From contig SKCR01023367.1 of NCBI GenBank assembly GCA_019454045.1, positions 1-64,000 on the forward strand: 64,000 bases of DNA, in the 5' to 3' direction. Numbering within the stretch: the first letter of the stretch is position 1; each line of letters starts with the position of its first letter. A program made the translations under genes and the position numbers. The stretch is from Zanthoxylum bungeanum (taxonomy: Eukaryota; Streptophyta; Magnoliopsida; Sapindales; Rutaceae). Positions 1 through 11,332 of the stretch are shown piece after piece. The notes beneath the pieces are model-generated. The model was not told the origin of the DNA, made no database searches, and saw only the letters and a list, made by a program, of their open reading frames with translations.

Positions 1-529
1 AATCCTTGAGCAATGAGTTTCTTGATTACTTGAAAGAATATAGTATTCCTCACAGCGGACTCCTCCCGGAACACCTCAATTGAACGGTGTGTCCGAACGG
101 AGAAACCGAACTTTGTTAGACATGGTAAGGTCGATGATGAGTCGCACAGAGCTACCTATTTCCTTATAGGGATATGCATTGAACAATGCAATACTTATTT
201 TTAATAAGGTTCCGTTAAAGTCTGTACAACAGACACCATATGAAATATGGACATGAAAAAAATCGGGTTTCTTATTCTTGAAGATTTGGGGATGCTGGGC
301 ATACGTCAAACGTTTGGAAGGTACCAAACTAGAACCCAAATCAGATAAATGCCTATTTATAGGATATCCTAGGGAAACCAAAGGATATTACTTCTATCAC
401 CCACAAGAGAACAAAGTATTTGTTGCTCTACATGCGGTTTTCCTTGAGAAGGAATTCCTAAATGCAGTGGTTAGTGGGAGGAAAGTAGAACTTGATGAAA
501 ATCATAATGATACTGTTTCTGGCACATAA
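1..529 (+). pseudogene. copia integrase remnant (element B)
   Basis: Reading all forward frames gives integrase pieces: a segment near 1-120 just past the catalytic core, with the NGVSERRNRTLLDM-like stretch broken by frameshifts, and an open stretch at 278-529 holding the conserved WGCWAYVKR and CLFIGYPRETKGYYFY blocks found downstream of the DDE core in copia polyproteins. Stops and frameshifts lie between them, and a TAA ends the open stretch just before the next block at 536. In an intact element this region would be continuous with RT. It cannot make an active integrase. Confidence 0.8.
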
Positions 530-535
530 TCCTTA

Positions 536-2263
536 ATGGAACATGAACAGTTCATCAGGGATGAGACTTTACCACAATCTTCGAATACACAAGAACTGCG
601 TAAGTCGGAGAGAGTCAGAAAACAACCTGAGAGGTATGGGTTTCTGATCTCACCTCATGTGGATATTAATCTTATTGAGGAAGACGAACCAGCTACGTAT
701 GAGGAAGCGATACAAGGTATCGACTCCAGTTTATGGCAAGATGTCATGATGTCCGAAATGGATTCCATGTACACCAACCAAGTTTGGACACTGGTTGATG
801 CACCCGAAGGTGTAAAGCATATTGGTTGCAAATGGGTCTTCAAGAGGAAGACCGACATGGATGGCAACATACAAATATACAATGCTAGGTTTGTAGCAAA
901 TGGGTATCGTCAACGACATAGTGTCGATTACGATGAAACTTTTTCACCTGTTGCCATGATTAAATCCATTTGGATTGTGCTTGATATTGCTGCATATTTT
1001 GATTACGAGATATGGCAGATGGACGTAAAAACTGATTTCCTTAACGGAAACCTTTTGGAGGATGTTTATATGCAACAGCCTGATGGTTTTGTCGTACCAA
1101 AACATGCAAACAAGGTTTGCAAGTTAAATCAATCCATTTATGGATTGAAGCAAGCCTCGCGTTCTTGGAACCAACGTTTTGATGAGATCATAAAAGAATA
1201 TGATTTCGTACAAAACGAGGATGATCCTTGTGTATATAAGAAGGTTAGTGGGAGCGCACTGACTTTCATTGTCCTTTATGTCGATGATGTACTGCTTATT
1301 GGCAATGACATTCCCATGCTACAATCGGTGAAAACTTGGCTTTCATTAAAATTCTCCATGAAGGATCTGGGAGAAGCAGCCTTTATTCTAAGAATAAAGA
1401 TCTACCTGGATAGATCTAGAAAGCTATTTGGACTCTCCGAGAGCACATACATTGACAAAGTGTTGAAGAGATTCAACTCGGAACAGTCTAAGAGGGGACT
1501 GTTGCTAGTGTCACATGGCATCACTCTATCTAAGGACATGTGTCCTAAGACTCAAGATGAGAGAGATAACATGAGACGGATCTCGTTCGCCTCAGCAGTC
1601 GAATCGATCATGTATGCCATGATATGTATGTGACCTGATGTCTTGTATGCTTTAAGCATGTGTAGTCGCTATCAGGTCGATCCAGGTGAAGGTCACTGGA
1701 TGGCAGTTAAGAATATCCTTAAGCATCTTAGACGAACTAAGAATCATTTCTTAATCTATGGAGATGGAGAACTTGAGGTAACTGGGTATACCGATGCAAG
1801 TTTCGAAACCGATAAAGACGACTGTAAGTCACAATCTGAGTACATATTTTGTTTGAACAACGGAGCAGTAAGCTGGAAATATTTCAACCAAGAGACTATT
1901 GCCAATTCAACAACAGAAGCGGAATATATTGCTGCAGCTGAAGCAGCAAAAGAGGCAGTTTGGATCCGTAAATTCCTAATTGGATTAGGAGTAGTTCCGT
2001 TAGCAGCTGAGTCCGTTCCATTGTATTGTGACAATAAGGGGGCTATAGCGCAGGCTAAGGAACCGCAGTCTCATCAAATATCCAAGCATGTTCTTCGACG
2101 TTTCCATCTGATTCTTGAGATCATACATCGTGGCGATGTTAAGATCGAGAAAGTCGCATCAGATGACAACATTGCAGATCCGCTGACGAAAGCTATTCCT
2201 CAGCAAAGTTTTGAGCGACATGTATATAGTTCAGGTGTTAGATGCTTGAGTGACTGGCTATAG
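536..2263 (+). pseudogene. copia reverse transcriptase-RNase H (element B), one in-frame stop
   Basis: This is one reading frame interrupted only by TGA at 1631-1633. The first 365 residues hold the copia RT: GCKWVFKRK, ARFVANGYRQ, YDETFSPVA, WQMDVKTDFLNG, SIYGLKQASRSW and the catalytic YVDDVLLIGND. After the stop, 206 residues give RNase H: VTGYTDASFETD, STTEAEYIAAAEAAKEAVW, YCDNKGAIAQAKEP and NIADPLTKAIPQQ. It ends in a natural stop 14 bases before the LTR, as in intact copia elements. The TGA replaces what is usually an Arg codon in this block, consistent with C-to-T change at CGA. All the main catalytic residues I can check are present. B may once have supplied RT for its defective relatives; that is inference. 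Confidence 0.88.
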
Positions 2264-2277
2264 GCCAAGTGGGAGAT
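2264..2277 (+). other. polypurine tract of element B
   Basis: The purine-rich run AAGTGGGAGAT lies directly upstream of the LTR start TGTTGGACAA. The same tract precedes the 3' LTR of A (23590-23600), and its complement follows the left LTR of D (49603-49613). It is the usual primer site for plus-strand DNA synthesis. Confidence 0.85.
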
Positions 2278-3958
2278 TGTTGGACAATTATGACCCATAG
2301 CGTTACTATTTGTAAAAGACATTGTGGTTTTTGTACAAATTAACTATGTGACAATGGAAATTGCATTTTATCATTTTTTAATTAGATTACTTGAATAAAT
2401 AAATGATAAAAGTCCTTAGGATTAGTTCCGAATTATAAGATATGAGACAATATCAATCCACAAAGGTTTAATCATTAAATATCCCTAGTCGTAGTATTAT
2501 CGAGACTGGACATCGATAATGCAGAATAGACTAGTATTGCACTTGTGCGTGTTATGGAAGCGTAACAACATAGTTCTCATTTATTTAAGTATTGGATACT
2601 TATGCAAGCGTGATAGGAGGTTGTGTTTATCGATGGTACGGAAACAGCTTCGCTCTGGATAGACCACGCGAAATCTCATTGGTAGTATGACTATGTGTCT
2701 ATAGGAATCCGCTTCAGGGTAGTACTTGCGACAATCAATACGCTTTGGTTTTGGTCGTCCAGGACTTTAACAGGTTCTGTGTACGCCTCTTCTGGGTTTA
2801 TTGAGAATCGTAGTGTATTGGGTGTGATGTCAAGACAGAAGTATCACTTCATTCATATAGAGATGATGATCACGCAGGGATACAGAACCAGTTCTCTATT
2901 ATGTTGCAATTATCGGGATAATATGACAAGGTTATGATTATCCGATTATAGAGACTAGTTGCTAGTGATCCGATATATGCTTCGTATAGGGTAGACACTA
3001 TTCCAGCCCCGGGCCTTGCATGTGACATCAGATACTGGATCGTAATACGCAATACTACGTATAATACGCCTGACATAGATTATATATTCCTTAAAGAATA
3101 TTTCTGGAGAATTGGGTAGGCACGTCGCTTTGCTAGAAGGCAACCATGTCTCGTAAATGGGTAAAAATGTGGTACGAGGTACGCACGTGTTCGGATAGTC
3201 CGACGACCAGATTTACTACCAACATATCCAGGGATCTCATTGGTTGCTTCCCGAAGATTCACCGATGACGTATGACTCGAACATAATTAATCTAGGATTA
3301 ATTATTAGAGAGAGAAAATTAATCTAGGATTAATTACGGCAAGATTTTATCTGGGATAAAATTCTATTAGAAGAGACAGAACGATTAATTCAGAATTAAT
3401 CGATTAAATAATATATTCGATATATTATAAGAAATTAGATTTCATAACGAAATTAAAATTATATTTTAATTCGGGCGAACGAATTAATTTAGAATTAATT
3501 CACGAGCGGCGTTAATAGTAATTTTGCTAGGCATAATTATTTAATTAAATTTGATTTAATTACGTCGCAACGGAAAATTCGTTAATTCGAAATTAATGAA
3601 CCTGAGCCCGAAATGTGTTTGTGGGCTCACTCGGATTTTGAATCAAGTGGGGCCCACAAGTCACATCACCTAGTCACTTTGATCAACTTTTTGTGATGGA
3701 ATTTGGTGGGTGGTTGATGGCTTGTTTTACACTCTAAAGTGAGAGATGATTGACATATACCAAATCTTTGTTTTGTATATCATTTTGAATTTTGGAAAAT
3801 CAAAATACAAGTTACATAACTCATTCTCTCTTTCTCTCTCATTCACGCCCAACCAATAATTTTCTCTCCCTATTTGGCTTGGCCGAATACATCAAGAACA
3901 AGAGGAAGAATTATTGCAATTTTTCTAAGTGCTAGCACACATCAAGAATCATACAAAG
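2278..3958 (+). repeat. 3' LTR of element B, truncated
   Basis: It starts TGTTGGACAATTATGACCC, like the LTRs of A at 15959 and 23601. Similarity runs through landmark blocks, including the AACAGCTTCGCTCTGGATAGACC motif and the GCTAGCACA block near 3932. From about 3960 the sequence no longer follows the A-type LTR, and no CCAACA terminus is found. The end coordinate is approximate. Confidence 0.75.
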
Positions 3959-5970
3959 GTCGTGAGTGATGTGGCTGCTTGGGTTCTATTAATGTGGCGT
4001 GAGTGGCTGTGTCTTATTGATGGCGTGGATAGTGCTTGGCTTATATGAGCTGCTTATGTGAAAGAGGTTAGTGAGTGCGTTGTGTGGGGAGTTGCGTGAA
4101 TGGCTGGGGCAGTTTTGGCTAAGTGGGCTGGTTTGTTGAATTGTCAGTTTGTTTATTTGAAAGAAGAGAGCTTTGTTGGTCGATGTGGGAGGGTTGTGTG
4201 TTGCTGTTCATGCATTTTTTGGTTGCGTGAAGTGTTTGTCTTGGTCAGTTCGGTGGGGCTGCTAGGTGTGTTATTGTTTGTTTGCGTGGCTGACTTTGCG
4301 GTATATACTTAGTGAGAGAGAGAGACGCGTGTGGGTTAAGGAGGTGTGAAGCCGTAAAGTGTGTGGGGTGTGTGCTTAATGGGCTGATTACCGAGTGTAA
4401 GTGAGGTTTCTATGTGCGTGTAAGGGGGAGGGGCTTTTAATGGCGTGAAGATTGAATGTGTTTAGGGTTTGTGTTAGAGGCGTGAGGATGCTGTTTGAGA
4501 GAAGAGAGAATAGATAAAGGCTGTTAGGCGAGAGACATGGATGAGCTCGGGGTTATTTTCTTTTTGTTTTTTGGTGAGAATGAGCCAAGGGTTCTAAGGT
4601 TGGGTTTATGCTTCTTTTTATAGGCAAGGGTTGGGGGTTGTCCTTATGCGAATAGGGAATGAATATTGTGTAATTATGGGGATATTTAGTTTGTGTATCA
4701 TAAGGAAAAGATCTCTTTAATTTAGGAAGGTAATTTGATTTAATTTGATTTGTTTTTATTTAGTTTAGGAATGTGATTTAATTTAATTAGGAATGTGATT
4801 TATGAGATTTGATTTGATTCTTTTAATTTGGGAAGGTGATTTGATTTGATTTTAGCATGTGTTTAATGTGTTAATTGTTATTTTGAATGTGTTTGGGTGT
4901 GAGTTTGGTGGTTTGTGCGTGACTTTGGTGTTTTTTAGTGGGCTTGGTGTGTGGCTTGGTGTATGTGGGCTTGGTGTGTGGCTTGTGGGGGGTTTTGGGC
5001 CAAGGCTAACAGTTAAAACAGAGGTTCAGCGAGCAAACCCAAAGCTAGGCAAGCAAATTAAATCCAATAAGGTGTCAATTTCTGACTTTTCCCTTCCGAC
5101 GTCCGTTTCCTGCGACTTCCACAACTTAAAGAGGTAGTGTATCCATGTGAGACTCATCATCGGGACTTATATGCAAAAATACAGTGCCTACACCAATGAA
5201 TGAACATTATCTCCGATCGAAATTCTGCTGATTCCAGTGCGTTCGTGGGATCATTTGGAGTCTGTATATTCCCTTAAAATCTTGATAAGACCTTCCGATA
5301 AACATTCACTAATTTCAAGTTTTCCGTTAAATGTTTGGATGTATCTTGTAGCTTCGTAGAATAACGTATTGATATAAATTGAATTGTTTGAGTATGAGTA
5401 TATTGAATATGTATATTTGGTAGAATCTAAATGAAAACGAAATGAATTGGATCGATCCGATAGATTATTCTAGTTTTTGGTAAAAGTAAGTTTAGCTTGT
5501 ATTGATGTTTTGCTAAGTGTAATGATAGATATGGGATATATATTATGATATGATAATGTTTAGATAAATCCGGGTAGGTTCGAGGGATTCAGGACCCTTC
5601 CGTAGCATTTGCGGAAACATTTTCGAAAGATTTTTCAAAAACGCATAAATGAAGGATTTAAGTTAACTGGTGGCTTGAATTAGTTTGTGATGATGTTTTA
5701 AGATTATTGGAACTGAAATCCTTGAGATGGAACTTGATTTGGTTACCCTAGAAAGAGCTGAAATTTTGTCTTAGATAAGTCGATAATTTTGTAAGTCGCG
5801 ATTCTAACGGTATTTCACTATTTGTTTTGGCCGACTTGACTAAGACCCAATGTGTTCGCGAAGCCAGATAAGTAACCCATGCGATGAGAACTTGAATTGG
5901 TGAATTCATGTTATATATATATGATTGACATGTTAGGATAAAAGGAGGATAGTTAAGAGGTGGTTTTGAG
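3959..5970. other. unresolved repeat-like sequence, G/T-rich then AT-rich
   Basis: No coding feature is credible here. The first kilobase (about 3960-5000) is very rich in G and T on the plus strand, with short internal repeats such as GGGCTTGGTGTGTGGCTTGG near 4940-4990. The rest is AT-rich. On the minus strand a TATA-like CCTATAAAAAG lies near 4613-4624. The tail near 6720-6780 resembles the end of long gypsy LTRs. I suspect an LTR remnant, but find no matching ends or target duplication. Confidence 0.35.
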
Positions 5971-6415
5971 TAGGGGTGCTCACGGGTCGGGTCGGGTCAG
6001 GTTTTTTGAAATTTTGTGAGAACCGATGGGGTCGGGTGACGGGAAAGTCATGTCGTAGGTCAGGTCACGCGAAGGTGGAACCCGATCGGGTTCAGGTCTG
6101 GTCGTCGGGTGATTAAAAAAAATATTTTTTTTAATGAATTAATTATTTTGAAATATAAATATTAGTTATTTTATATCCTAAAAAGTATCATATATATAAA
6201 TTTTTAATACAAAAAAGTAATAAACAAATGAATTAATAGTAAAAATTTTAGAAAAATAATAAAAATATTTTAAGGTCTAGTTGGGTTTTAGTATCAAACC
6301 CATTGCCAAACTCGAAAATTTCGGGTCGGGTGGGGTCGGGCTGAAATTTTGTAAATTTTTTTATGAACCCGCATGGGTCGGGTCGCTGGTTGACCCGACC
6401 CTATGAACACCCATA
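5971..6415. mobile_element. hAT-type MITE, 445 bp
   Basis: The left end TAGGGGTGCTCACGGGTCGG and the reverse complement of the right end, TATGGGTGTTCATAGGGTCG, form imperfect terminal inverted repeats. The element is flanked by a perfect 8-bp direct repeat, GTTTTGAG, at 5963-5970 and 6416-6423. An 8-bp duplication and these ends fit the hAT superfamily. GGGTCGGGT repeats fill both subterminal parts and the centre is AT-rich. There is no ORF, so it needs a transposase from elsewhere. Confidence 0.88.
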
Positions 6416-6423
6416 GTTTTGAG

Positions 6424-6780
6424 TACGAAGTTCGAGATTACATATGGCTAAGATAATCAACCACCACAAGTATGGATTTTTGTAATGCTATGATATAAAG
6501 TGAAATGTTTGATGAGGTTGATGTCTATTGATGTATGTGAGTGTATGAACATTTAATAGTATATATTTATATATGAAAATGAACAAGTATATGTATAAGC
6601 ATTGGTACACATATTTGTATATATATGTGATAATAAGCTATAGATAATTTGAGTATCTAATCGAAATATGAAATAAGTTAGGACTCTAGAATTTGTATTA
6701 GCATATGTATGTTTATGTTATTTCAATAAGTTTGTTATTGACTCATACTTTCAAATTATCTATTTAGAGGTTGGAATGGT
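6424..6780. other. AT-rich sequence to the right of the MITE
   Basis: This continues the sequence left of the MITE, since the 8-bp duplication shows both sides were once joined. It is AT-rich with scattered TATATA runs. I see no ORF or structural element. The boundary with segment H near 6780 is a guess. Confidence 0.3.
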
Positions 6781-7843
6781 TAAGTGTGATAAGAAACGAG
6801 TATAAGCGATAGGAAACGCCTTTCCTAATGCGCAACGGAAATGCATTTGGCTACAGGATCGACCTTGAAAAATTTCTTGCCTTCTCCATTTGTTGAAACC
6901 GAATTCCACCAACTCTTAGTGATTGGATTTTCTCCTCGATGTGGATGTGTTTTTTTAGAATCTGATGCTAAGATCAACCACCCGATCTTCCGAACTATGA
7001 CTCGAAAGAAACAAACCGAAGTATGGGCTTCACTCATAAAGTGTAATCTCTAAACTCTTTAGAGTAGTATTTTGTTATAAATTATTTTGGCTTTTAGAAA
7101 GAGTGAATGAAGAAATGAAGATCTAACTCACACTTTTTCATTCTATTCCAACACTTGAAAAATTTTATTTTCTCTAAACTCTTGATGAAAAATAAAATTC
7201 TGGATTTTTTTTCTCTCTAACTCTCTCTCAACTCTTGAAAGAATGGTAGACAACTTCACTATTTTTTCTCTCTATTCTTAACACTTGAGAAAATATTATT
7301 CTCTCTCAACTCTTGAAGAAAGTTTTCTGGATTTCTTTTTTTTTTCTCTAACTCTCTCACAACTCTTGTGTAAATCCTTGAGTGGAAATGGTAGAGATTG
7401 TATTCCTTTCCAAAGCTAACAAAACCTTATCACTATTCCACCCATGCCATTCTATTGTAATGGCAAACACAATTAAGTGAAATTCCAAGCAAAGACATGT
7501 GAAGTAGACAAAGGTTAGGTAATTAGGTCATAAACATAAAATGTTGAAGAGTATGACAAGCCATATGGACTTGTCTCCAATATAATGATATACCATTATC
7601 TTTATAATGATATAATTATCATAATTATGATGTAATAATTATCTCATAATTATTACTTGATTATCTCATAATTTAGCATTATCAAAATGATGTAATAATG
7701 ATCTCATAATTATAATTTGATTTCTCACAATCAAAGAAATCTAGAAAATATTATATTAAACAAATTTAATATATTTTTCATTTGTGACAAATTATATTAT
7801 TAATGACATTAATAATATATAAATATATATGTGAGCATATAAT
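6781..7843 (-). repeat. H, left segment (probable copia LTR)
   Basis: This is noncoding. On the minus strand it reads as a leader rich in GAGAGA/TTGAGAGAG and AACTCTTGA repeats (7130-7380), followed in the same reading direction by unique sequence at 6800-7060. It continues across the G1 and G2 insertions: removing them joins 7843 to 27284, and 27392 to 38386. No terminal TG/CA pair is proven, so LTR status is inference. Short open stretches at 6825-7053 occur on both strands and look like chance. Confidence 0.45.
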
Positions 7844-8619
7844 TGACCGGTGCGTAATCACACACGTATAACGCAAGCGCACGTATCGTTCAAGTAGTAT
7901 AAAAAGTATCGATCCCACGAGGACTTAATACCTAATCTATTAATTTTATGAGGTCAAATGATTACTAGTATCTAACAGGTTGATTGATTGATTTGAAATG
8001 GTGATGATTTTGAATTTAAAAATAAGTAAATAAAATTGCGCAAAAGTAGGTTTAAGAAAATTCAATATTCGGAAACTATATAGGGTTGTGAATCTTCTAA
8101 TATCATTTTAAAGATGTAGTGATTATTTCATTTTTGTGTAATATATCGGTTTACTAACCTGGAACACTAAATTATGCGAAAGCCTCTGTCGATGGTCAGA
8201 CGCAAATACCCAGTATAACTCAATTGAACCATATGTCTATGTCAACCAAATTACCTGGATTAATTAAGTTTAAGTTCCAATTATGGCTACCCCCGCCCGA
8301 CAGGTATATGTCTATCATGTAAGCAAATCTATTAAAGGGTTATCTATCCTCAAGAAAGATCGTGGGCTATTAAGTCTAAGGCTGAAACCTAAAATTCCTT
8401 TGTCAAGTTTATTTTAGATTTACCAGATCAATCTTATAGTGGCCAATTAACAAGACGCATTAAGCTTAAGACTTAACAAGTAAACCTTTAAATTACCCAA
8501 ACTATAAAATAAGCCATTATAAACCGGTGATATTAGAATTCATCACAACCTCAGATAACTAACTTAGTTACGATACATAACTAGGGCTAGTAAAAACTTA
8601 AATAAAATAAAAGACATAA

Positions 8620-8830
8620 AGTAAATGCTGAAAAGTAAATTGCTGAAAAGTAAATGACGGAAAGTAAATGCTGAAATTAAATACTGAAAATTAAATGCTG
8701 AAAAGTAAATGCTGAAAGTAAATTACTGAAAAGTAATCCTGAAAGTAAATTGCTGAAAAGTAAATTGCTGAAAAGTAAATACTTAAAGTAAATTGCTGAA
8801 AAGTAAATAAAGTAAAAGTACAATAAAAGA
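8620..8830. repeat. minisatellite in the G1 LTR
   Basis: About a dozen imperfect tandem units of the type GCTGAAAAGTAAATT, 13-16 bp long. The same array is in the 5' LTR at 25905-26100, and shorter variants recur at 9186-9310. There is no spacer structure, so this is not a CRISPR array. Confidence 0.85.
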
Positions 8831-8914
8831 AAATGATGAGGTAAAATGATCCACTTTTATTACTTCTATTTTAGATATCTCCCATAATATAATATATTAA
8901 CTTTTCATATAATT

Positions 8915-9047
8915 ACCAACCAGCCATATAGGCGGTATCCAGATTAATTCAAATTAATAATTAATTACCAACCGACCAATCAGGCGGTATCCAGTTTAGT
9001 CAGGTTAAAACCAATTTAAATAATTACCAACCGACCAATATGGCGGT
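8915..9047 (-). repeat. triplicated inverted-repeat motif in the G1 LTR leader
   Basis: Copies lie at 8915-8936, 8967-8988 and 9026-9047. Each has the form ACCAACCGACCAATATGGCGGT, in which CCG-CCA pairs with TGG-CGG to allow a small hairpin. They recur in the other G1 LTR (26200-26340) and in both G2 LTRs (28300-28440 and 33380-33515). They lie downstream of the TATA-like box, so they should be in the RNA leader. Confidence 0.7.
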
Positions 9048-9392
9048 ATCCTCGTTAAGTCAGGTTTTAACTAATTTATATATTATAATTAAGGGAGATT
9101 AATCTAAATATTAGTAATAAAAGTTTAAATATAGTAATAAAAGTTTTACCTTTTACCCCAGCAAAGGGGAGTTACCTCATCATTACTGAAAAGTAAAAAC
9201 TGAAAATTAAAGAAAGAAAAGTACTGTGCGTAAAAGTAAATTGCGGAAAGTAAAAACTGAAAAGTAAAGAAAAGAAAGTGTGAAAGCGGAAATTAATTAC
9301 TGAAAGCTGTAAATAAATAAACAAGATACAATCTTCTTAGTAATCTTAGGAATTCCTTAGAAGAAAATATGAATTTACAAATGAAATGGCTT

Positions 9393-9404
9393 GGTATTTA
9401 TAGG
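9393..9404 (-). promoter_or_regulatory. TATA-like box of the G1 3' LTR
   Basis: The minus strand reads CCTATAAATACC. The same box is at 26642-26653 in the 5' LTR, where it would drive G1 transcription. Position and conservation support a promoter; no transcription start is shown. Confidence 0.65.
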
Positions 9405-10009
9405 AAAATTTTGCCTCCATCAAATCATCCACCAAATCCATTATTATTGCTCCACTAATTGCTCCACCAAATCCATTATTAATTGCTCAACTAATTTCTT
9501 ATCATGTTTGGTGGTGATTTGATAATTTTTATTATTTATTATAATTTATTTTTTGCTTTGAAAATGATTGAAAATGACTTTAATAATTACACACAACACA
9601 CTTTTGGATGGTTCATCAATTTCGGGCATGAAGTCTTCAGAATTCGGAATTATTTTGTCTTTCAAAGTTGTAGATCTTTGAGTCTTCTTTAATCTAGAAC
9701 TTGAATCAGCTCAATCCGATATCGGAGTAAAACGTTATTCCCAAAATACGACATATGCGCAAAATTGGAATTTCCAAAACTGCACTTCGTTAAAACGCCC
9801 TTTCAAGTTTCTAATCTCCAAAATTAATATGTCAAGTCCAATTTTTGCCCTTATTTGACCCACATTTTGTCCTAAATGATTTCATTGTGTCCCATATTAT
9901 TTTATCTGCAAAATAAACTAAAACACATCAAAACGTTCATCAAACCCGAGAAACTAAACAAAATTTAAGTAAAATGGGCGGTAAATATTAATATATTTTC
10001 CGCTCATCT

Positions 10010-10022
10010 CACCCCCAAACCT
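10010..10022 (-). other. polypurine tract of G1
   Basis: On the minus strand GGTTTGGGGGTGA lies immediately upstream of the 3' LTR. A G-rich purine tract at this place is expected for plus-strand priming. Confidence 0.75.
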
Positions 10023-11332
10023 AACATTTTGATAGTCCTCGAGCAAAAACAACAAAATAAAATACAAGAAACAATTAAAATTAAACTAAGCCACTTTCGA
10101 ATGGATCACGGTTGCATTTATCATATGCAACAAGCCTTTAAAACCCCTAGTGTCCCTAGTGGACGAGTTATAGTCTCGTGAGGGCTTACAGCACCGATAC
10201 CCACAAACCTTTTACAAAAGTAAAAAGATAATAAAACTAATGCACACAAAAGCAAAAAGACAAGAGAAAATAGAATAAAGAAGTTAGTGACTAATCAGGT
10301 GAAACTTCTACTCCAAGTTACTAGTTGTTTTCTTTCTTTCTAAATTACTGAATAAGTAAATTCTCCGATTATATTTACCATTCTCCATATACACAGCCGA
10401 AAAATATTAATCAACTCATTTTTTCCCACAACAGTCACAAGTGCAGTTGATAAGAGAGTAATATTTTTGTCCTAAAGTTTTATCAGAATTCACACCTTTT
10501 TGCAGCAATGGAATAATTTTTCTCATTTTTTTTCTTTGATTTTTGATTTTTTTTTTATTTATATACAATATCTTCCATCTATGTAGCGAGTGTTGGGTCG
10601 GTGGCTCCCAAACCAGTTGACTTTAGGGCACCAGGTGTTAAGACACCCATACAGACTTAATTACTCAGACTTCAGATATATATATTTTTGCAGCATCTTT
10701 GATCCATGTAGCGAGCTTTGGGCCAGTGACTCCCAAACTAGTTGGCTTTAGGGCACTAGGTGTTAAAACACCCTTACAGACTTAATAACTCGGATCTCAG
10801 ACGTTTTTTTTTTTTTTTACTCCATCACTTTTTGAGATGCTTCCTCCAATTAAACTAGAGCACTCAATATTACAAACTTTTCAATTATAGCTAATGTCCG
10901 TATGTTACTATGCATGTTGATAATACCTGCTAACTGAGCATATGAAGATTCATTTTAGTCAGTATTATGAACAATTCACAAATTAAATAATTCAAAAGGA
11001 AATAAACAAAAATTAACTTGTTCCGAATTAGGTTTGAGATACGTCTCAGGAGTGGAAACTTCTTACTCAGCTATCCTACCAATTTCACCTTTTTAGTCAA
11101 AATAAAAACACAAAACGCAAAATATTTTTGTAATTTTTGAAAAAATTTCATTTTTTTTGTATTTTTCGAAAAATTTTGGACTAAAAATAAAAACAACACA
11201 CCACTAAAAACAAGATACTGATCAACTAATTCCCTTCTTCAAACCTAAATGAGACATTATCCCCAATTTCTTAAACAGTAGAAGACTAGTTTAGAAGATA
11301 GTACCTGGTTAACTGAAATTCTACACGAAAAG
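10023..11332 (-). other. noncoding 3' region of G1 with a tandem duplication
   Basis: There are no credible ORFs. A unit of about 100 bp is present twice, at 10581-10675 and 10706-10803. Both begin ATGTAGCGAG and include a short hairpin (GGTGTTAAGACACC at 10634-10647, GGTGTTAAAACACC at 10759-10772). Runs of A and T are common at 10520-10560, 10807-10820 and 11100-11190. Confidence 0.6.

Larger units (their letters stand above)
1..3958 (+). mobile_element. Ty1/copia element B, 3' part
   Basis: The window opens inside the integrase region of a copia polyprotein. RT, RNase H, a polypurine tract and a 3' LTR starting at 2278 follow in the usual copia order. The opening bases match the integrase region of element A near 21535 and of element D in reverse, so the three belong to one family. 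The LTR follows the A-type LTR only to about 3945-3960 and then diverges, so its last 280 bases or so are missing. The 5' half lies outside the window. B is the least damaged coding copy of this family here. Confidence 0.88.
7844..10009 (-). repeat. 3' LTR of G1, 2166 bp
   Basis: It matches the split 5' LTR of G1 (15501-15958 plus 25585-27278, about 2.15 kb). On the minus strand the expected start TGATGAGCGG reads AGATGAGCGG here, with one terminal base changed. A TATA-like box at 9393-9404 (minus) places U3 at about 9405-10009 and the transcribed part at 7844-9370. The transcribed part holds a minisatellite of AGTAAATTGCTGAAA-type units (about 8620-8830 and 9186-9310) and three copies of an inverted-repeat motif (8915-9047). 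Confidence 0.9.

Noticed and set aside
4100..5137. Plus-strand ORFs of 70 and 92 residues (4100-4312, 4859-5137)
   Set aside because: They arise in G/T-rich low-complexity DNA, consist mostly of Val, Gly, Leu, Phe and Cys, and have no recognisable motif or regulatory context.
6825..7053. Overlapping 70-residue ORFs on opposite strands
   Set aside because: Open frames on both strands over the same bases, with no known motif, in what looks like noncoding H sequence.
8620..8830. Regularly spaced short repeats resembling a CRISPR array
   Set aside because: The units are head-to-tail AGTAAATTGCTGAAA variants with no unique spacers, inside a plant LTR and copied in the other LTR.
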